Origin: Vibrio nereis NBRC 15637
GTDB taxonomy: Bacteria > Pseudomonadota > Gammaproteobacteria > Enterobacterales > Vibrionaceae
Reading direction: 5' to 3'
Length of the DNA stretch: 64,000 bases
Assembly: GCF_001591105.1 (NCBI RefSeq)
Contig: NZ_BCUD01000004.1
Coordinates: 186,001 to 250,000 of the forward strand
Shown: one piece after another, positions 18,491 through 29,021 of the stretch
How positions within the stretch are numbered: the first letter of the stretch is position 1
Layout of the letters: each line of letters begins with the position of its first letter
Notes under the pieces: generated by a model
The model's database searches: none
The model's input: only the letters and a program-made list of their open reading frames with translations
What the model was told of the DNA's origin: nothing
Translations under genes and position numbers: made by a program

Positions 18491-18601
18491 TTTACCCTGA
18501 TGCCAGATAGCGATATCTGGCATAATTTTATGAAATAAAAATGAAAACAACCTTTCTTTTATGTGATATCATGCGCGAAAATTTCCTACTTACATTTAAA
18601 T

Positions 18602-19906
18602 ATGAAGTTCCCCGGACAGCGCAAATCTAAGCACTACTTTCCTACACACGCTCGTGATCCACTCATCAACCAGATGAAAGAAACACCAAAATTGTATCGC
18701 CCGATCATTGTTGGTGTTGGCCAAACTATTGTTGATATTGAAGCTCGTGTAGATGATGAGTTCCTTGCAAAATATGACTTGAGTAAAGGACACTCTCTAG
18801 TCTTAGAAGAGAGCAAAGCCGACGCTTTGTATGATGAGCTGGTAGAACGCGGCTTAATCACACACCAATACCCAGGCGACACAATCGGTAATACACTTCA
18901 CAACTACTCTGTCTTGGCAGACAGTAAATCTGTTTTGCTTGGTGTCATGTCCCGCAACATCGAAGTGGGCTCTTTTGCATACCGCTATTTATGCCGCACG
19001 TCTTCTCGTATGAACCTCAACCATTTACAGACAGTAGAAGGTTCGATTGGCCGTTGTTACACCCTAATTTCGGATGATGGTGAACGTACGTTTGCAATCA
19101 ACGAAGGTGAAATGAACAATCTGCGTCCAGAAAGCATTCCTGGTGAAGTATTCGAGAAAGCTTCTGCACTGGTTGTTTCTTCTTACCTAATGCGTGGAAA
19201 GCCTGAAGACCCGATGCCACAAGCTGTTGCTCGTGCTATTGAGCTGGCAAAAGAGAATAATGTACCTGTTGTGTTAACACTTGGCACAAAGTGGGTCATT
19301 GAAGGCAATGCAGAATGGTGGCAACAGTACATCAAAGAGAACATTTCCGTTGTCGCGATGAACGAAGAAGAAGGTCAAGCGCTAACAGGTGAAAAAGATC
19401 CTCTTCTTGCTGCTGACAAAGCACTAGAGTGGGTTGACCTTGTTCTATGTACTGCTGGCTCTGTCGGCTTATACATGGCTAGCTACACTGAAGATTGCGT
19501 TAAGCGTGAAACAGAACTGCCATTGTTACCGGGTAACATCCCTGAATTCAATAAGTACGAGTTTAGCCGTGCGATGCGCAAACAAGATTGTGCAAAACCA
19601 GTGAAAGTTTACTCACATATCGGCCCATACCTGGGTGGCCCTCTTAAAATCAAGAACACAAATGGCGCGGGTGATGCAGCACTGTCTGCCCTGTTACATG
19701 ATATGGCAGCAAATAGCCACCATCTAAACAACGTACCGAATTCGTCTAAGCACGATCAGCCGTACCTGACTTACTCATCTCTGTCGCAGATTTGTAAGTA
19801 CGCAAACCGTGTGAGCTACGAAGTTCTAACCCAGCACTCCCCTCGTTTAGGTCGCGCTTTGCCAGAGCGCGAAGACAGCTTAGAAGAAGCCTACTGGGAT
19901 CGCTAA
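18602..19906 (+). CDS. gsk: Inosine-guanosine kinase
   Basis: Gsk phosphorylates guanosine and inosine to their monophosphates in purine salvage. The 434-residue protein has the same length as E. coli Gsk and matches it across the chain: MKFPGQRKSKHYFPTHARDPL at the start, NTNGAGDAALSALLHD with the PfkB-family catalytic aspartate, and LPEREDSLEEAYWDR at the end. A GTG 39 bp upstream is in frame, but homology places the start at this ATG. No clear Shine-Dalgarno sequence is visible. It is a single-gene unit with a strong terminator. Confidence 0.97.
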   Translation: MKFPGQRKSKHYFPTHARDPLINQMKETPKLYRPIIVGVGQTIVDIEARVDDEFLAKYDLSKGHSLVLEESKADALYDELVERGLITHQYPGDTIGNTLHNYSVLADSKSVLLGVMSRNIEVGSFAYRYLCRTSSRMNLNHLQTVEGSIGRCYTLISDDGERTFAINEGEMNNLRPESIPGEVFEKASALVVSSYLMRGKPEDPMPQAVARAIELAKENNVPVVLTLGTKWVIEGNAEWWQQYIKENISVVAMNEEEGQALTGEKDPLLAADKALEWVDLVLCTAGSVGLYMASYTEDCVKRETELPLLPGNIPEFNKYEFSRAMRKQDCAKPVKVYSHIGPYLGGPLKIKNTNGAGDAALSALLHDMAANSHHLNNVPNSSKHDQPYLTYSSLSQICKYANRVSYEVLTQHSPRLGRALPEREDSLEEAYWDR

Positions 19907-19923
19907 CGCTAAACTAGCAAAAC

Positions 19924-19952
19924 AAAGAGCCGCTTTATAATGCGGCTCTTTT
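19924..19952. terminator. Terminator between gsk and the yqaB-like gene
   Basis: AAAGAGCCGC and GCGGCTCTTT make a 10-bp stem around an 8-nt loop, followed by T. It lies between convergent genes and has A/T on both sides, so it may stop both. Confidence 0.85.
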
Positions 19953-19964
19953 AGTATTGAGGGC

Positions 19965-20585
19965 TTAAAGAGTATCAGTGGCTTTCTCTTGATACGGATA
20001 AAACACCAATTCATCCCCTTCTACCATAATGCAATCCATACCACCGGCATGCGCGGCCTGCTTACCAATCTGGGTATCTTCAAACACAACACATTCTCTA
20101 GGTAAAAACCCTAATGCCTCAGCTGCTGTCAGGAATGTATCTGGTGAGGGCTTGTGGTTATCGACATCCGTTGCGGTCACAATCACATCTAATTTATCCA
20201 CTAAGTTCGCTTTCGATAGTATACGCATTGCGCCTTCACGCTGGCTACCTGTCCCCACCGCTAATTTTTTCTTGCCATAGAAAAACGCTAAGATTTCATT
20301 GGTATGAGGAATCAATTCACCATGCTCTTCAAGCGATGCAAACGTCTTCATTTTGAAACGAGAGACGGCTTGTGTATCGAGCGCCATTTGATATTTTTGG
20401 TTAATTTGCGCAGCAATTTTAAAACTAGGCATCCCCCCTAAGCTGTGAAGCCATTCTTGATTGAATGGAAACTGAAAGTGCTTTGCTGTCTGTTCCCACG
20501 CTTTTAAATGTGCAGGCATGGTATCAATTAACGTACCATCCATATCAAAGATAATGCCCTGATAACTTTCAACTCGATGAATCAT
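19965..20585 (-). CDS. HAD phosphatase of the beta-phosphoglucomutase family (YqaB-like)
   Basis: A 206-residue HAD hydrolase with FDMDGTLIDT (nucleophile and acid/base aspartates), GTGSQREGA in motif II and VVFEDTQIGKQAA in motif IV. Overall it resembles YqaB, which removes phosphate from fructose-1-phosphate and related sugar phosphates. That substrate would suit the nearby fructose PTS, but the genes are 18 kb apart and the link is only inference. Monocistronic, convergent with gsk. Confidence 0.85.
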   Translation of the reverse strand: MIHRVESYQGIIFDMDGTLIDTMPAHLKAWEQTAKHFQFPFNQEWLHSLGGMPSFKIAAQINQKYQMALDTQAVSRFKMKTFASLEEHGELIPHTNEILAFFYGKKKLAVGTGSQREGAMRILSKANLVDKLDVIVTATDVDNHKPSPDTFLTAAEALGFLPRECVVFEDTQIGKQAAHAGGMDCIMVEGDELVFYPYQEKATDTL

Positions 20586-20719
20586 AAATTCTTACTACCT
20601 AAATGCATCAACACACCTAAACCATAACATTTTTACCGTACAATTAATTGATATATTCATCATTCACGATTACTATCGCGGCAGATTCTAATTTGCTCTA
20701 TCAATATTAAGGTGATCTC

Positions 20720-22480
20720 GTGAATATCAAAAATAAAGTGTATTCATTGGGTGTCGTAGCCATTTTCGGAGTTGTTACATTATTGTTTTCAACTTCTCAC
20801 TTTGCCAAAACGACTTACCAACTCAACCAAGCCAACCTAATGGTAGCTCAACTTGAAGTTCGACTATTAAATCTACGTCGCAACGAAAAAGACTTTTTAC
20901 TGCGCAAGGATATGAAATACCTTGATCGTTTTAGTCAGAATATGGATATCTTCTTAAACACCGAGCAGGAGCTTTCAAACATCTTAGCCGCGCATGATTT
21001 ACCAACAAGTAGCGCCCTAAGACAAGACATCATTGCTTATCAGAAAGGGTTTACCACTCTAGCCAACGCCTTTAACCAACTTGGACTTAAGCCGGAATCG
21101 AACTTGTATGGACAATACTATTCAGAACTGGCCGCTATTGAAGCAGACCTAGACAGTGCACAGCTCGTTGATCTCTTTGAATTCAACAATAAAGTTCAAG
21201 CTGGCAAACTCGACGAGAGCCTTGCGCCTTGGGGGGCTTCCCAGTTGCTAAGCTCAGCACAGGCTTTAATTGAGCAAAAGACCAAAATCGGTCTCAAATA
21301 CAATGTGGGCTTACTGGGAGACACTCGCGCTTTATCTCATAAAGTCGAAGAACAATTCAGTACTTTTGCCACAGCGTTGACGAAACAATCAGAATCGACT
21401 GCATCAAAGCTGGCTACGTTTAAAATGATTGTGACTGCGCTGGTGATTACTTTGATTCTATTAGTGATCTGGCAGATATCTCGCTCTATCAACAGTCAAG
21501 TATCTAGTTTACTCTCCATCATTCAAGAGATTGCGCGCTCTAATAATGTCTCCCTCAGAGCGAACCTCAAGGGCAATGATGAACTGACGGCTATTAGTAA
21601 ATATTTCAATCAGCTTTTGGACAAACTAGAGCAACTGATCGCAAGTACACAGACGAAATCTTCAGAGCTTTCTTGCAGCACAGCAAGTATGCAACACGAA
21701 CTTGAGCATGTTATCACTCAATTTAATGTTCAAGCTGATCACACCACAAACATGGCCGCCTCAGTTCAGCAAATGGTCGCGACGATCAATGAAATTTCTG
21801 AGAGTACATCGGTAGCCGTTGAAGGGGTTCAACAAGCTTCCCGTAATGCTGAAAGTGGTAAAAACGTTGTACAAACAACGGTAGACAGCATTGACCAGCT
21901 TTCGACTATTCTGGGCAGTAGCCAAAATTCGATTGGGTCACTGAACTCACATGTGGCGAAAATTGGCGATGCAGTAAACATTATCCAAGAGATCGCGGAT
22001 CAAACTAACTTACTCGCACTTAATGCTGCGATCGAAGCTGCGCGTGCCGGTGAACAAGGTCGTGGATTTGCTGTGGTTGCGGATGAGGTAAGAGCGCTGG
22101 CAAGTCGTACTCACCAATCGACAGAAGAGATCACAAAAGTAGTTTCCGACATTCAGGTCCAAATGGCTACTGTTGTATCCGACATCGATCAATGCAGTGA
22201 GCAAGGTGCGCAAACTATGCAAGCATCCGAAACTTTAGATTCTAGTTTGACTCAAATCCTTCAGGATATGACGAACATTCAAGCGAACTCCGAACGCATA
22301 GCCTCTGCAATTGAAGAGCAAGGCATCGTGATGAACCAAGTCGGAGAATCCGTGACAGAGCTGAATACAATTTCTGACGGTAATATGCATTCTGCCCAGC
22401 AGTGTCTAAGTGAAGTCGGCAAAGTATCGGCCCAAGCAACAGAAATGGACCATGCTGTTGCTGAGTTTAAAACCTCTTAG
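20720..22480 (+). CDS. Methyl-accepting chemotaxis protein with HBM-type ligand domain
   Basis: A 586-residue chemoreceptor. The first membrane segment (about 8-30) is followed by an all-helical periplasmic domain (about 35-235) with [22 protein letters not shown], a pattern seen in helical bimodular (HBM) sensor domains. A second membrane segment (about 237-256), HAMP and the signalling domain follow, with the invariant hairpin [21 protein letters not shown]. The start is GTG with AAGGTGAT ahead. It has no C-terminal CheR-binding pentapeptide. HBM receptors often sense organic acids, but the ligand is unknown here. Confidence 0.92.
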   Translation: MNIKNKVYSLGVVAIFGVVTLLFSTSHFAKTTYQLNQANLMVAQLEVRLLNLRRNEKDFLLRKDMKYLDRFSQNMDIFLNTEQELSNILAAHDLPTSSALRQDIIAYQKGFTTLANAFNQLGLKPESNLYGQYYSELAAIEADLDSAQLVDLFEFNNKVQAGKLDESLAPWGASQLLSSAQALIEQKTKIGLKYNVGLLGDTRALSHKVEEQFSTFATALTKQSESTASKLATFKMIVTALVITLILLVIWQISRSINSQVSSLLSIIQEIARSNNVSLRANLKGNDELTAISKYFNQLLDKLEQLIASTQTKSSELSCSTASMQHELEHVITQFNVQADHTTNMAASVQQMVATINEISESTSVAVEGVQQASRNAESGKNVVQTTVDSIDQLSTILGSSQNSIGSLNSHVAKIGDAVNIIQEIADQTNLLALNAAIEAARAGEQGRGFAVVADEVRALASRTHQSTEEITKVVSDIQVQMATVVSDIDQCSEQGAQTMQASETLDSSLTQILQDMTNIQANSERIASAIEEQGIVMNQVGESVTELNTISDGNMHSAQQCLSEVGKVSAQATEMDHAVAEFKTS

Positions 22481-22505
22481 TTTTTTACCTCGCTAGTCCC
22501 AAAAG

Positions 22506-22550
22506 AAAAAGCCAGCGTATCTACTATACGCTGGCTTTTTATCGCTTTAA
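22506..22550. terminator. Bidirectional terminator between the chemoreceptor and RND genes
   Basis: AAAAAGCCAGCGTAT and ATACGCTGGCTTTTT form a 15-bp perfect stem around a 5-nt loop. A and T tracts on both sides suit termination of both convergent genes. Confidence 0.92.
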
Positions 22551-22565
22551 GTAAGTCTTTCCAGA

Positions 22566-25500
22566 TTACTCGTCATCTAAAGGCACAAGCTTAGTGTTTC
22601 CACCATGTACCTTTTCACGCTGACGCTGAACTAAAGCATAGAAGCCTGGAATCAAGAAGGTACCAGCAAGTAATACACAGAGTAGACCGCCAACCAGTGA
22701 GATACCCAATGAGTTTTGACTCACGTGACCAGCACCCGAGGCAAAGATCAGCGGGAATATACCCAGGATGAATGACCAAGAAGTCATATTTACTGCTCGG
22801 AAACGGAGCTTACCACCGTTAACAGAAGCTTCGTCGATAGAGACATCCTTCTCTTCACGTTCTTGTTTCGCAAATTCTACAATCAAAATTGCGTTTTTCG
22901 CCGCAAGTGCAATCAGTAGAACTAAACCTATCTGTGCATATAAGTTCAGCGGTGTTCCTGTCAGTTTCAGAGCTAAGAAAGTACCTAATGTCGCAACTGG
23001 TACAACTAAGATGATCGCCAGAGGAATACTCCAACTTTCGTACTGAGCCACCATAAACAAGTAGATAAAGATAAGCGCAAGTGCGAATGCGTATATAGCC
23101 TGATTACCCGCTAGTACTTCTTGATAAGCCATACCCGTCCACTCGTACTGGTAGTCATGTGGCAGAATATCTTCCGCAACACGCTCCATCGCCGCGATAG
23201 CATCACCGCTCGAGTACCCTGGCGCAGGCTGACCTTGAATAATCGCACTGCGATACATGTTGTAACGCCATGCCACATCAGGTTCGAATACCTGCTCGTA
23301 GCTAACCAACGTACTTAGTGGGATCAAGTCGCCTTTCGAAGAACGAACGTGAAAACGCTCCAAGTCTTCCATCCCACTGCGGTATTCACTATCGGCCTGC
23401 ATAGTAACGCGGAAGTTCTTACCAAACATGGTAAAGTCATTCACGTAAAGGGAACCTAAGTTACCCTGTAGCGTTTGGAATATGCTGCTTAATGAGATAC
23501 CCAGTTGCTTCGCTTTTTCACGGTCGATATCAACATAGTAGTGGGGAACGTTCGCGCGGAATGTACTAAAGCCATAAGCAATTTCTGGCTGTTTAGTTGC
23601 TTCTTCAATCACTTGCCCCATTACCATCGCAAGATCCGTTCGGCTGCGACCTAATGTATCTTCAAGTACAAATTCAAAGCCTGATGCGGCACCCATACCA
23701 GGAACGGCAGGCGGTCCCATGGCAAATACCACCGCTTGAGGTAGCTCCGTTGCGGCTCGGCCATTTACACGCTGTGCTATTGCATTGGCAGTATGATCGC
23801 CATCTAAGCCATTTCGCATTTCCCAATCGTGCAGTTTGATAAACAGTGATGCACCGTTTGACGCGGCCGCCCCTGTCATAAAGGCGAAACCATTGGCAAC
23901 CGTTACACCATCTACGCCCGGCTCTTGCTCTACCATAGCAACCAACTGCTTGGTCACTTCTTCAGTTCGAGACAATGACGCAGAATCAGGAAGCTGAACG
24001 TTAACCAGCAAAATCCCTTTATCTTCTTGAGGAACAAATGCTGACGACGTGGTTTTGGCAAAAAACGTTACGGCAGATACGGCAACAATAAAGAATGTCA
24101 CCAGCAGTAAGGATTTTTTAACCAAGAACCCTGCGACTTGACCATAACGCGCTGTAACACGCTCCAAGCCTCTGTTAAACGCAGCAAACCAGCGGGCTGT
24201 GTTTTCACCGCCTTGCTTCAGTACCAAAGAACACAGTGCTGGAGACAGAGTCAGGGCATTAATGGAAGAAATCACAACTGAGATACAGATGGTGAGAGCA
24301 AACTGACGATACATAATGCCAGTGATGCCCGGTAACATCGCGACTGGTAGGAATACCGCCAACAATACCAACGTAGAAGTAATGATTGGCCCTGTCACCT
24401 CTTTCATCGCGATCAAGGTCGCCTTACGCGGACTGATAGTGGGATCTTTTGCCATTGTGGTATCAACGTTTTCGATAACCAGAATCGCATCATCAACAAC
24501 AATACCGATCGCTAATATCAGGCCAAACAAAGTTACCGTGTTAATGGTAAAGCCTGTCATTTGCATAACGGCGAATGTGCCTATCAACGAAACCGGAATC
24601 GCAACCACAGGAATCAGCGTGGCACGTGCACTACCCAAGAATAGATAGGTAACGGCAATCACCAACAGGATAGCCTCGATCAGTGTCTTAACCACACCCT
24701 TGATTGATTCTGAAACAAACAGTGTTGTGTCATAGCTGGTTTCATACGCCATGCCTTCAGGGAAACTTTCGCTCAGTTTGTCGAGCATTTCCATCACAGC
24801 TTGGCCACTTTCCAGTGCGTTAGCATCTGATTGTAAAGATAGAGCAACAATTGATGCTTGCTGGCCACGGAATTTACCACTGCCGTCGTAGAACTTTTTA
24901 CCCAGCTCAACACGTGCGACGTCTTTTAAGTAAACCGTCGAGCCATCACTGTTCGCGCGAAGCACAACGTTTTCAAACTCACCGACACTTTCAAGGCGCC
25001 CTTTGGTAACAAGGTTAAATTGTACTTCTTGCACATCGTTGTATGGCGCGGATCCGACACGACCAGCCGCAACTTGCACGTTCTGCTCGGCTAATGCGGC
25101 GTAAACATCTGATGTAGTGAGCTTCAAACCCGCCATTTTGTCTGGGTCAAGCCAAACCCGCATCGCGTATTCACCACCACCGATCACGTTCACTTCACTG
25201 ATACCAGTAACGCGTGCGAGTTGGTCCTTCACGTTCAGGTTGATGTAGTTGATCAGGAATTGGTCGTCATACTTGCCATCCGGCGAATAGAAGTTCAACA
25301 CCATCAGAAGATCTGGAGAGCGTTTTTTGACCGTTACGCCGACCATACGAACTTCTTGAGGAAGTTTAGACTCAATCTGAGACACTCGGTTCTGTACGTT
25401 AACCTGTGCCATATCAGGATCAGTACCAACGTCAAACGTTACGTTTAGGCTATACGAACCATCGTTCGCACTCTTAGAAGACATGTAAATCATGTTTTCT

Positions 25501-25718
25501 ACGCCGTTAACCGATGTTTCTATAGGATCGGCTATCGCTTGTTCGACGACTTCTGCACTGGCACCGGTATAAAATGCAGACACACTGACAGAAGGTGGGC
25601 TAATTTTCGGGTATTCCGCGACGGGCAAAAGCGTTAGAGAGATCGCCCCAGCGAGAGTTAAAATAATGGATATTACCAACGCAAATTTAGGGCGCTGGAT
25701 AAAGAAACGACTTAACAT
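22566..25718 (-). CDS. RND multidrug efflux transporter, HAE1/AcrB type
   Basis: A 1050-residue inner-membrane proton-driven pump of the AcrB class. It has twelve membrane segments in two halves, two large periplasmic loops, and the proton-relay aspartates in [14 protein letters not shown] on segment 4. The N-terminus [15 protein letters not shown] is typical. Such pumps expel antibiotics, bile salts and dyes through a TolC-like channel. The periplasmic adaptor gene lies 10 bp upstream on the same strand, so the two are one operon. No outer-membrane factor or local regulator is present. Vibrios have many such pumps, and I cannot say which vme-type paralogue this is. Confidence 0.95.
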   Translation of the reverse strand: MLSRFFIQRPKFALVISIILTLAGAISLTLLPVAEYPKISPPSVSVSAFYTGASAEVVEQAIADPIETSVNGVENMIYMSSKSANDGSYSLNVTFDVGTDPDMAQVNVQNRVSQIESKLPQEVRMVGVTVKKRSPDLLMVLNFYSPDGKYDDQFLINYINLNVKDQLARVTGISEVNVIGGGEYAMRVWLDPDKMAGLKLTTSDVYAALAEQNVQVAAGRVGSAPYNDVQEVQFNLVTKGRLESVGEFENVVLRANSDGSTVYLKDVARVELGKKFYDGSGKFRGQQASIVALSLQSDANALESGQAVMEMLDKLSESFPEGMAYETSYDTTLFVSESIKGVVKTLIEAILLVIAVTYLFLGSARATLIPVVAIPVSLIGTFAVMQMTGFTINTVTLFGLILAIGIVVDDAILVIENVDTTMAKDPTISPRKATLIAMKEVTGPIITSTLVLLAVFLPVAMLPGITGIMYRQFALTICISVVISSINALTLSPALCSLVLKQGGENTARWFAAFNRGLERVTARYGQVAGFLVKKSLLLVTFFIVAVSAVTFFAKTTSSAFVPQEDKGILLVNVQLPDSASLSRTEEVTKQLVAMVEQEPGVDGVTVANGFAFMTGAAASNGASLFIKLHDWEMRNGLDGDHTANAIAQRVNGRAATELPQAVVFAMGPPAVPGMGAASGFEFVLEDTLGRSRTDLAMVMGQVIEEATKQPEIAYGFSTFRANVPHYYVDIDREKAKQLGISLSSIFQTLQGNLGSLYVNDFTMFGKNFRVTMQADSEYRSGMEDLERFHVRSSKGDLIPLSTLVSYEQVFEPDVAWRYNMYRSAIIQGQPAPGYSSGDAIAAMERVAEDILPHDYQYEWTGMAYQEVLAGNQAIYAFALALIFIYLFMVAQYESWSIPLAIILVVPVATLGTFLALKLTGTPLNLYAQIGLVLLIALAAKNAILIVEFAKQEREEKDVSIDEASVNGGKLRFRAVNMTSWSFILGIFPLIFASGAGHVSQNSLGISLVGGLLCVLLAGTFLIPGFYALVQRQREKVHGGNTKLVPLDDE

Positions 25719-25728
25719 TTAAGCACCT

Positions 25729-26856
25729 TTATTCAGCTGTTTGCGTTGGTTCTTCCATACGAACGGGCACACCATTTCGTATGCGTTGAAGCCCTTGCGT
25801 GATCACCTTATCGGAACTAGTGACACCGTCACGAATTATAATCCCTTGTTCTAGTTGGCGACCAAGCTCGACATTGCGTCGCTCAGCCACATTACCTTCA
25901 GCGACAACCATGACAAAATGCCCTTCTAGGTCGGTCTGCACTGCTCGGCGTGGAACCACAACCACATCATTGGATTGCTTTTGACGAAGTTCGACACGGA
26001 CATGCTGGCCGGGAAGCAATCGATACTCAGTGTTAGGGACTTCTGCACGCATCGCGATCGTGCCTGTGTCCAAGTTAATCCGATTACCTAAGTAATCTAG
26101 TTTACCCAAGTGCTCAAATTTATGGCCATTCTCTAAAATGATTTGCACTTCGACCAAGTCAGCCTCACTTGCGTTATCAGCCTGAACTTTGTCCATGCCC
26201 ATCTCTAGGCGTTCACGTTCACTGATGCTAAAGCTTGCATGCACCGGGTCTAGACTGACTAAGGTGGTCAAAACGCCAGATTGTGGCGAGACAAGATCAC
26301 CCGTACTTACCCTACTCTGGGCAATTCTTCCTGCAAATGGCGCTTTAATTTGCGTGTAAGACAAGTTTACTTTCGCAAGGTGTAACTGTGCTTTGCCTGC
26401 TTCTAGCTGAGCTTTCGCGCCCAGTAATGCCGCATTTAGGTTATCGAATTCAGATTGCGAGATACTGCCTCTAGGAAGCAAGTTTTTACCTCGTTGGAAA
26501 TCTAGCTCGGCCTTTTTAAGCGCAGCATTCGCTTGTGCAACTGACGCTTTAGCGCTTTCTACTTGTGCTTTGAATGAAGACGGTTCAATGGTATAGAGCA
26601 ACTGGCCTTTTTCGACCATTTGTCCTTCTTCGAAATGACGTTTTTGCAGATAGCCCGTTACTTGGGCTGTTATGTTGGTATCTTCGACCGCTTCGACGCG
26701 GCCAATATAGGCTTTACTTGATTGATGAGGGATGATTTTTGTTTGTTCCGCCACCACAACAGGTGCTGGCGTTTGGCTCAGTCCTTGATTTTTTTCTCCA
26801 CACCCTGACAACAAGATCGCGCTAGTAAGTGCGCTAAATAGAAGTGTTTTTTTCAT
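25729..26856 (-). CDS. RND efflux periplasmic adaptor lipoprotein
   Basis: A 375-residue membrane-fusion protein that links the pump to the outer-membrane channel. The signal peptide ends in a lipobox (LLSGC, lipid-anchored C19). Then come a lipoyl half (about 60-100 and 170-200), a helical hairpin (about 100-165), a beta-barrel and the membrane-proximal domain. RVEAVEDTNITAQVTGYL and APFAGRIAQSRVSTGD are typical AcrA-family blocks. It is the first gene of the pump operon. Confidence 0.93.
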   Translation of the reverse strand: MKKTLLFSALTSAILLSGCGEKNQGLSQTPAPVVVAEQTKIIPHQSSKAYIGRVEAVEDTNITAQVTGYLQKRHFEEGQMVEKGQLLYTIEPSSFKAQVESAKASVAQANAALKKAELDFQRGKNLLPRGSISQSEFDNLNAALLGAKAQLEAGKAQLHLAKVNLSYTQIKAPFAGRIAQSRVSTGDLVSPQSGVLTTLVSLDPVHASFSISERERLEMGMDKVQADNASEADLVEVQIILENGHKFEHLGKLDYLGNRINLDTGTIAMRAEVPNTEYRLLPGQHVRVELRQKQSNDVVVVPRRAVQTDLEGHFVMVVAEGNVAERRNVELGRQLEQGIIIRDGVTSSDKVITQGLQRIRNGVPVRMEEPTQTAE

Positions 26857-26955
26857 GAGTAAACCGTTAGGGATTAGAATTTTAAGCTAGAGTAAAATAC
26901 CTAACGGCTTATATTGTTATGTCAGAGAATTATCAGAACACCGTACTGAATTGTG

Positions 26956-27516
26956 TCAGTTTGTTACCAAAGCGCACTTTTTATGAGACTGAAGTGCTTT
27001 GCGTAAGTCTGCGGCTGAATGCCATGCATAAACCAGTTCCGTTAGCTCAGTTCCGCATGGTGCCTTCCACAAGCGTTCGAGGGTGTTTTTACCACCAATA
27101 TGTTCATAAAACTCAATCGCCTGGGTGTTGTTTTTTAGCACTTCTAGGTAAACACCACTTTCTGGAAAATACTGCTCTATCCATTTCGCCATTTCTTCCA
27201 ACAAACGAACTCCTAATCCACGTCCGCGAAAAGCATCGCTAACATGAATAGCGTCAATCATGGTCCCTTTCTCAAAGTCATGATTGCCAAACGCACAAAT
27301 AAAGCCACAAAGCATTCCATTATCTTCGAGCATTAAAACGTGCTGGTTATAAGGAGGGTTAGTTAAACGTGTCTGCCAGATAACGAGTCTGTCTTCGAGA
27401 ACTTCATTGTCTAGGTATTCTTTACCTAGGATTCCTTGATAATACTTTTTCCAGCTTTCCGTATGAAGCTGCGCGATTTTTTGAAAATCGTTATATTCCG
27501 CTACTTTTAATTCCAT
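26956..27516 (-). CDS. GNAT-family N-acetyltransferase
   Basis: A 186-residue GNAT enzyme starting MELKVAEYNDFQKIAQLHTESW, with IHVSDAFRGRGLGVRLLEEM as the acetyl-CoA loop and YLEVLKNNTQAIEFYEHIGG in the C-terminal half. The frame runs 24 codons further upstream, but an AAGGA site lies 7 bp before the ATG chosen. The substrate is unknown. Confidence 0.85.
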   Translation of the reverse strand: MELKVAEYNDFQKIAQLHTESWKKYYQGILGKEYLDNEVLEDRLVIWQTRLTNPPYNQHVLMLEDNGMLCGFICAFGNHDFEKGTMIDAIHVSDAFRGRGLGVRLLEEMAKWIEQYFPESGVYLEVLKNNTQAIEFYEHIGGKNTLERLWKAPCGTELTELVYAWHSAADLRKALQSHKKCALVTN

Positions 27517-27618
27517 TCTTGGTTCCTTGTTACTTCCTGTAAGGATGTTGCACGCATTCATACTATGCATTAACAAACGAAAAGCCAAACATTCTATTCA
27601 CAATCTTGATATTTTTAT

Positions 27619-27646
27619 TTGACTTACACGTGTACGCTGATATTCT
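27619..27646 (+). promoter_or_regulatory. Predicted sigma-70 promoter of the desaturase gene
   Basis: TTGACT at 27619-27624 and TATTCT at 27641-27646 have a 16-bp spacer and lie 35 bp before the gene. The two FabR-like sites fall in the spacer and just after the -10, which supports both assignments. Confidence 0.5.
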
Positions 27647-27664
27647 AGCTTACAAGTGTTCGCT
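27621..27664. promoter_or_regulatory. Two tandem FabR-like operators
   Basis: Two 18-bp sites, GACTTACACGTGTACGCT at 27621-27638 and AGCTTACAAGTGTTCGCT at 27647-27664, match at 14 of 18 positions and start 26 bp apart. Both contain the TACA-N2-TGT core with CGCT flank that I recall for the unsaturated-fatty-acid regulator FabR. The first covers the promoter spacer and the second follows the -10, an arrangement suited to repression. Naming the regulator is inference. Confidence 0.6.
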
Positions 27665-27680
27665 GAATTAGGAATGTAGA

Positions 27681-28808
27681 ATGTCTCCTAAGCAAAAACC
27701 ACCGTTAATTTGGGTTAATGTCCTGCTGTTTTTAACCAGTTTTGCTTTGGCTGTTTTGGTAGCGCCTTGGTATGGATTTGAATTTGGCTACTCCATGGAA
27801 CATTGGATATGGCTGGCAATAACCTACTCGTTTTGTAACCTCTCTATTACAGCGGGTTACCATCGTCTTTGGTCCCACAAAACTTATGAAGCACATTGGT
27901 CTTTACGCTTGTTGTTCGCCATTGGTGGTGCATTTGCACTGCAAAACAGCGCGCTACACTGGAGCTCTGATCACCGCGTCCATCATAAACACGTGGATAA
28001 CAACGACAAAGATCCCTACTCGGCCAAACAAGGTTTTTGGTATTCACACATTGGCTGGATGCTCAGAAACTACAACCAAAATACGTACACAGATTACGAA
28101 AACTGCCGCGACCTGCAAAAAGACAAAATTGTCATGTGGCAGCATAAACACTACCTAGCACTTACGCTGGCAACAAACATAGGTATCCCTTTAGCGCTCG
28201 GCATCATTTACCAAGATATTGTCGGCATGCTGCTGATGGTGGGTATTGTTCGATTAGTGTTAAGTCACCATTCGACATTCTTTATTAACTCACTCGCGCA
28301 TATCTGGGGTTCGCAACCCTATACAGATAAAAATACCGCCCGTGATAATGCAGTACTGGCCGTCTTTACGTTTGGTGAGGGTTACCACAACTATCACCAT
28401 ATCTTTGAGAACGATTATCGAAATGGTATCTACTGGTGGCAGTATGATCCGACCAAATGGCTGATTAAGAGTTGTTCATGGCTTGGACTGGCACATAAAC
28501 TACGCGTCACACCTAAGTTCAAAGTTGAAAAAGCCAAAGCGAAGAAGGCTCTCACGACGGCAACGAACAATATCCGTATGTTGCCTAATGCAAAATACCT
28601 TAATGATGCCCTTAATGCGGAGTTTGAGGCATTGATGAGTAAACTGTCGGATTACTATGAGCTGAAAAAGCAGCTTGTGGAAGCGAAGAAAAGTGACTTA
28701 GCTAAGAAATATGAACGTTCAGTGCTACTGATGCGCTATCAACAACTTAAGCAAGAGCTAGACAACCAACGCCGGAGCTGGAATACACTTGTCGCGCAAT
28801 ATGCCTAA
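27681..28808 (+). CDS. Membrane acyl desaturase (delta-9 type)
   Basis: This non-haem diiron enzyme introduces a double bond into acyl chains, probably acyl-CoA or lipid-bound, at the inner membrane. The three histidine boxes are present: HRLWSH, HRVHHKH and EGYHNYHH. Four or so membrane segments flank them in the usual pattern. The last 100 residues form an unusual charged helical tail rich in K, E, L and Q, likely a coiled coil, which most bacterial desaturases of this type lack. It is monocistronic with a strong terminator and FabR-like operators, so it probably answers to membrane fatty-acid status. Confidence 0.93.
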   Translation: MSPKQKPPLIWVNVLLFLTSFALAVLVAPWYGFEFGYSMEHWIWLAITYSFCNLSITAGYHRLWSHKTYEAHWSLRLLFAIGGAFALQNSALHWSSDHRVHHKHVDNNDKDPYSAKQGFWYSHIGWMLRNYNQNTYTDYENCRDLQKDKIVMWQHKHYLALTLATNIGIPLALGIIYQDIVGMLLMVGIVRLVLSHHSTFFINSLAHIWGSQPYTDKNTARDNAVLAVFTFGEGYHNYHHIFENDYRNGIYWWQYDPTKWLIKSCSWLGLAHKLRVTPKFKVEKAKAKKALTTATNNIRMLPNAKYLNDALNAEFEALMSKLSDYYELKKQLVEAKKSDLAKKYERSVLLMRYQQLKQELDNQRRSWNTLVAQYA

Positions 28809-28835
28809 ACTAAAAAGAAGCAGCAACGATGCTCT

Positions 28836-28871
28836 AATGCCGTTCACTAAGGTGAGCGGCATTGTTTTTTC
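28836..28871 (+). terminator. Rho-independent terminator after the desaturase
   Basis: A stem AATGCCG-TTCAC / GTGAGCGGCATT with a short loop, containing one T/G-type mismatch, is followed by TTTTTT. Confidence 0.85.
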
Positions 28872-29021
28872 TAGGGTATCGACTTAGCTTTTTCTTAACG
28901 ACTCTAGGGAAGGATCTTTCTCACCTAGGTTCAAGTATTGATCTGCCGATTAATCCCCTAACTAATCGGCATTAGATCATTTACTCCTCTTGTACCCAGC
29001 CTTTTGGTCATTTTCTGCGAG

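Noticed and set aside
18563..18601. GTG start of gsk at 18563
   Set aside because: Homology with Gsk begins exactly at the ATG at 18602.
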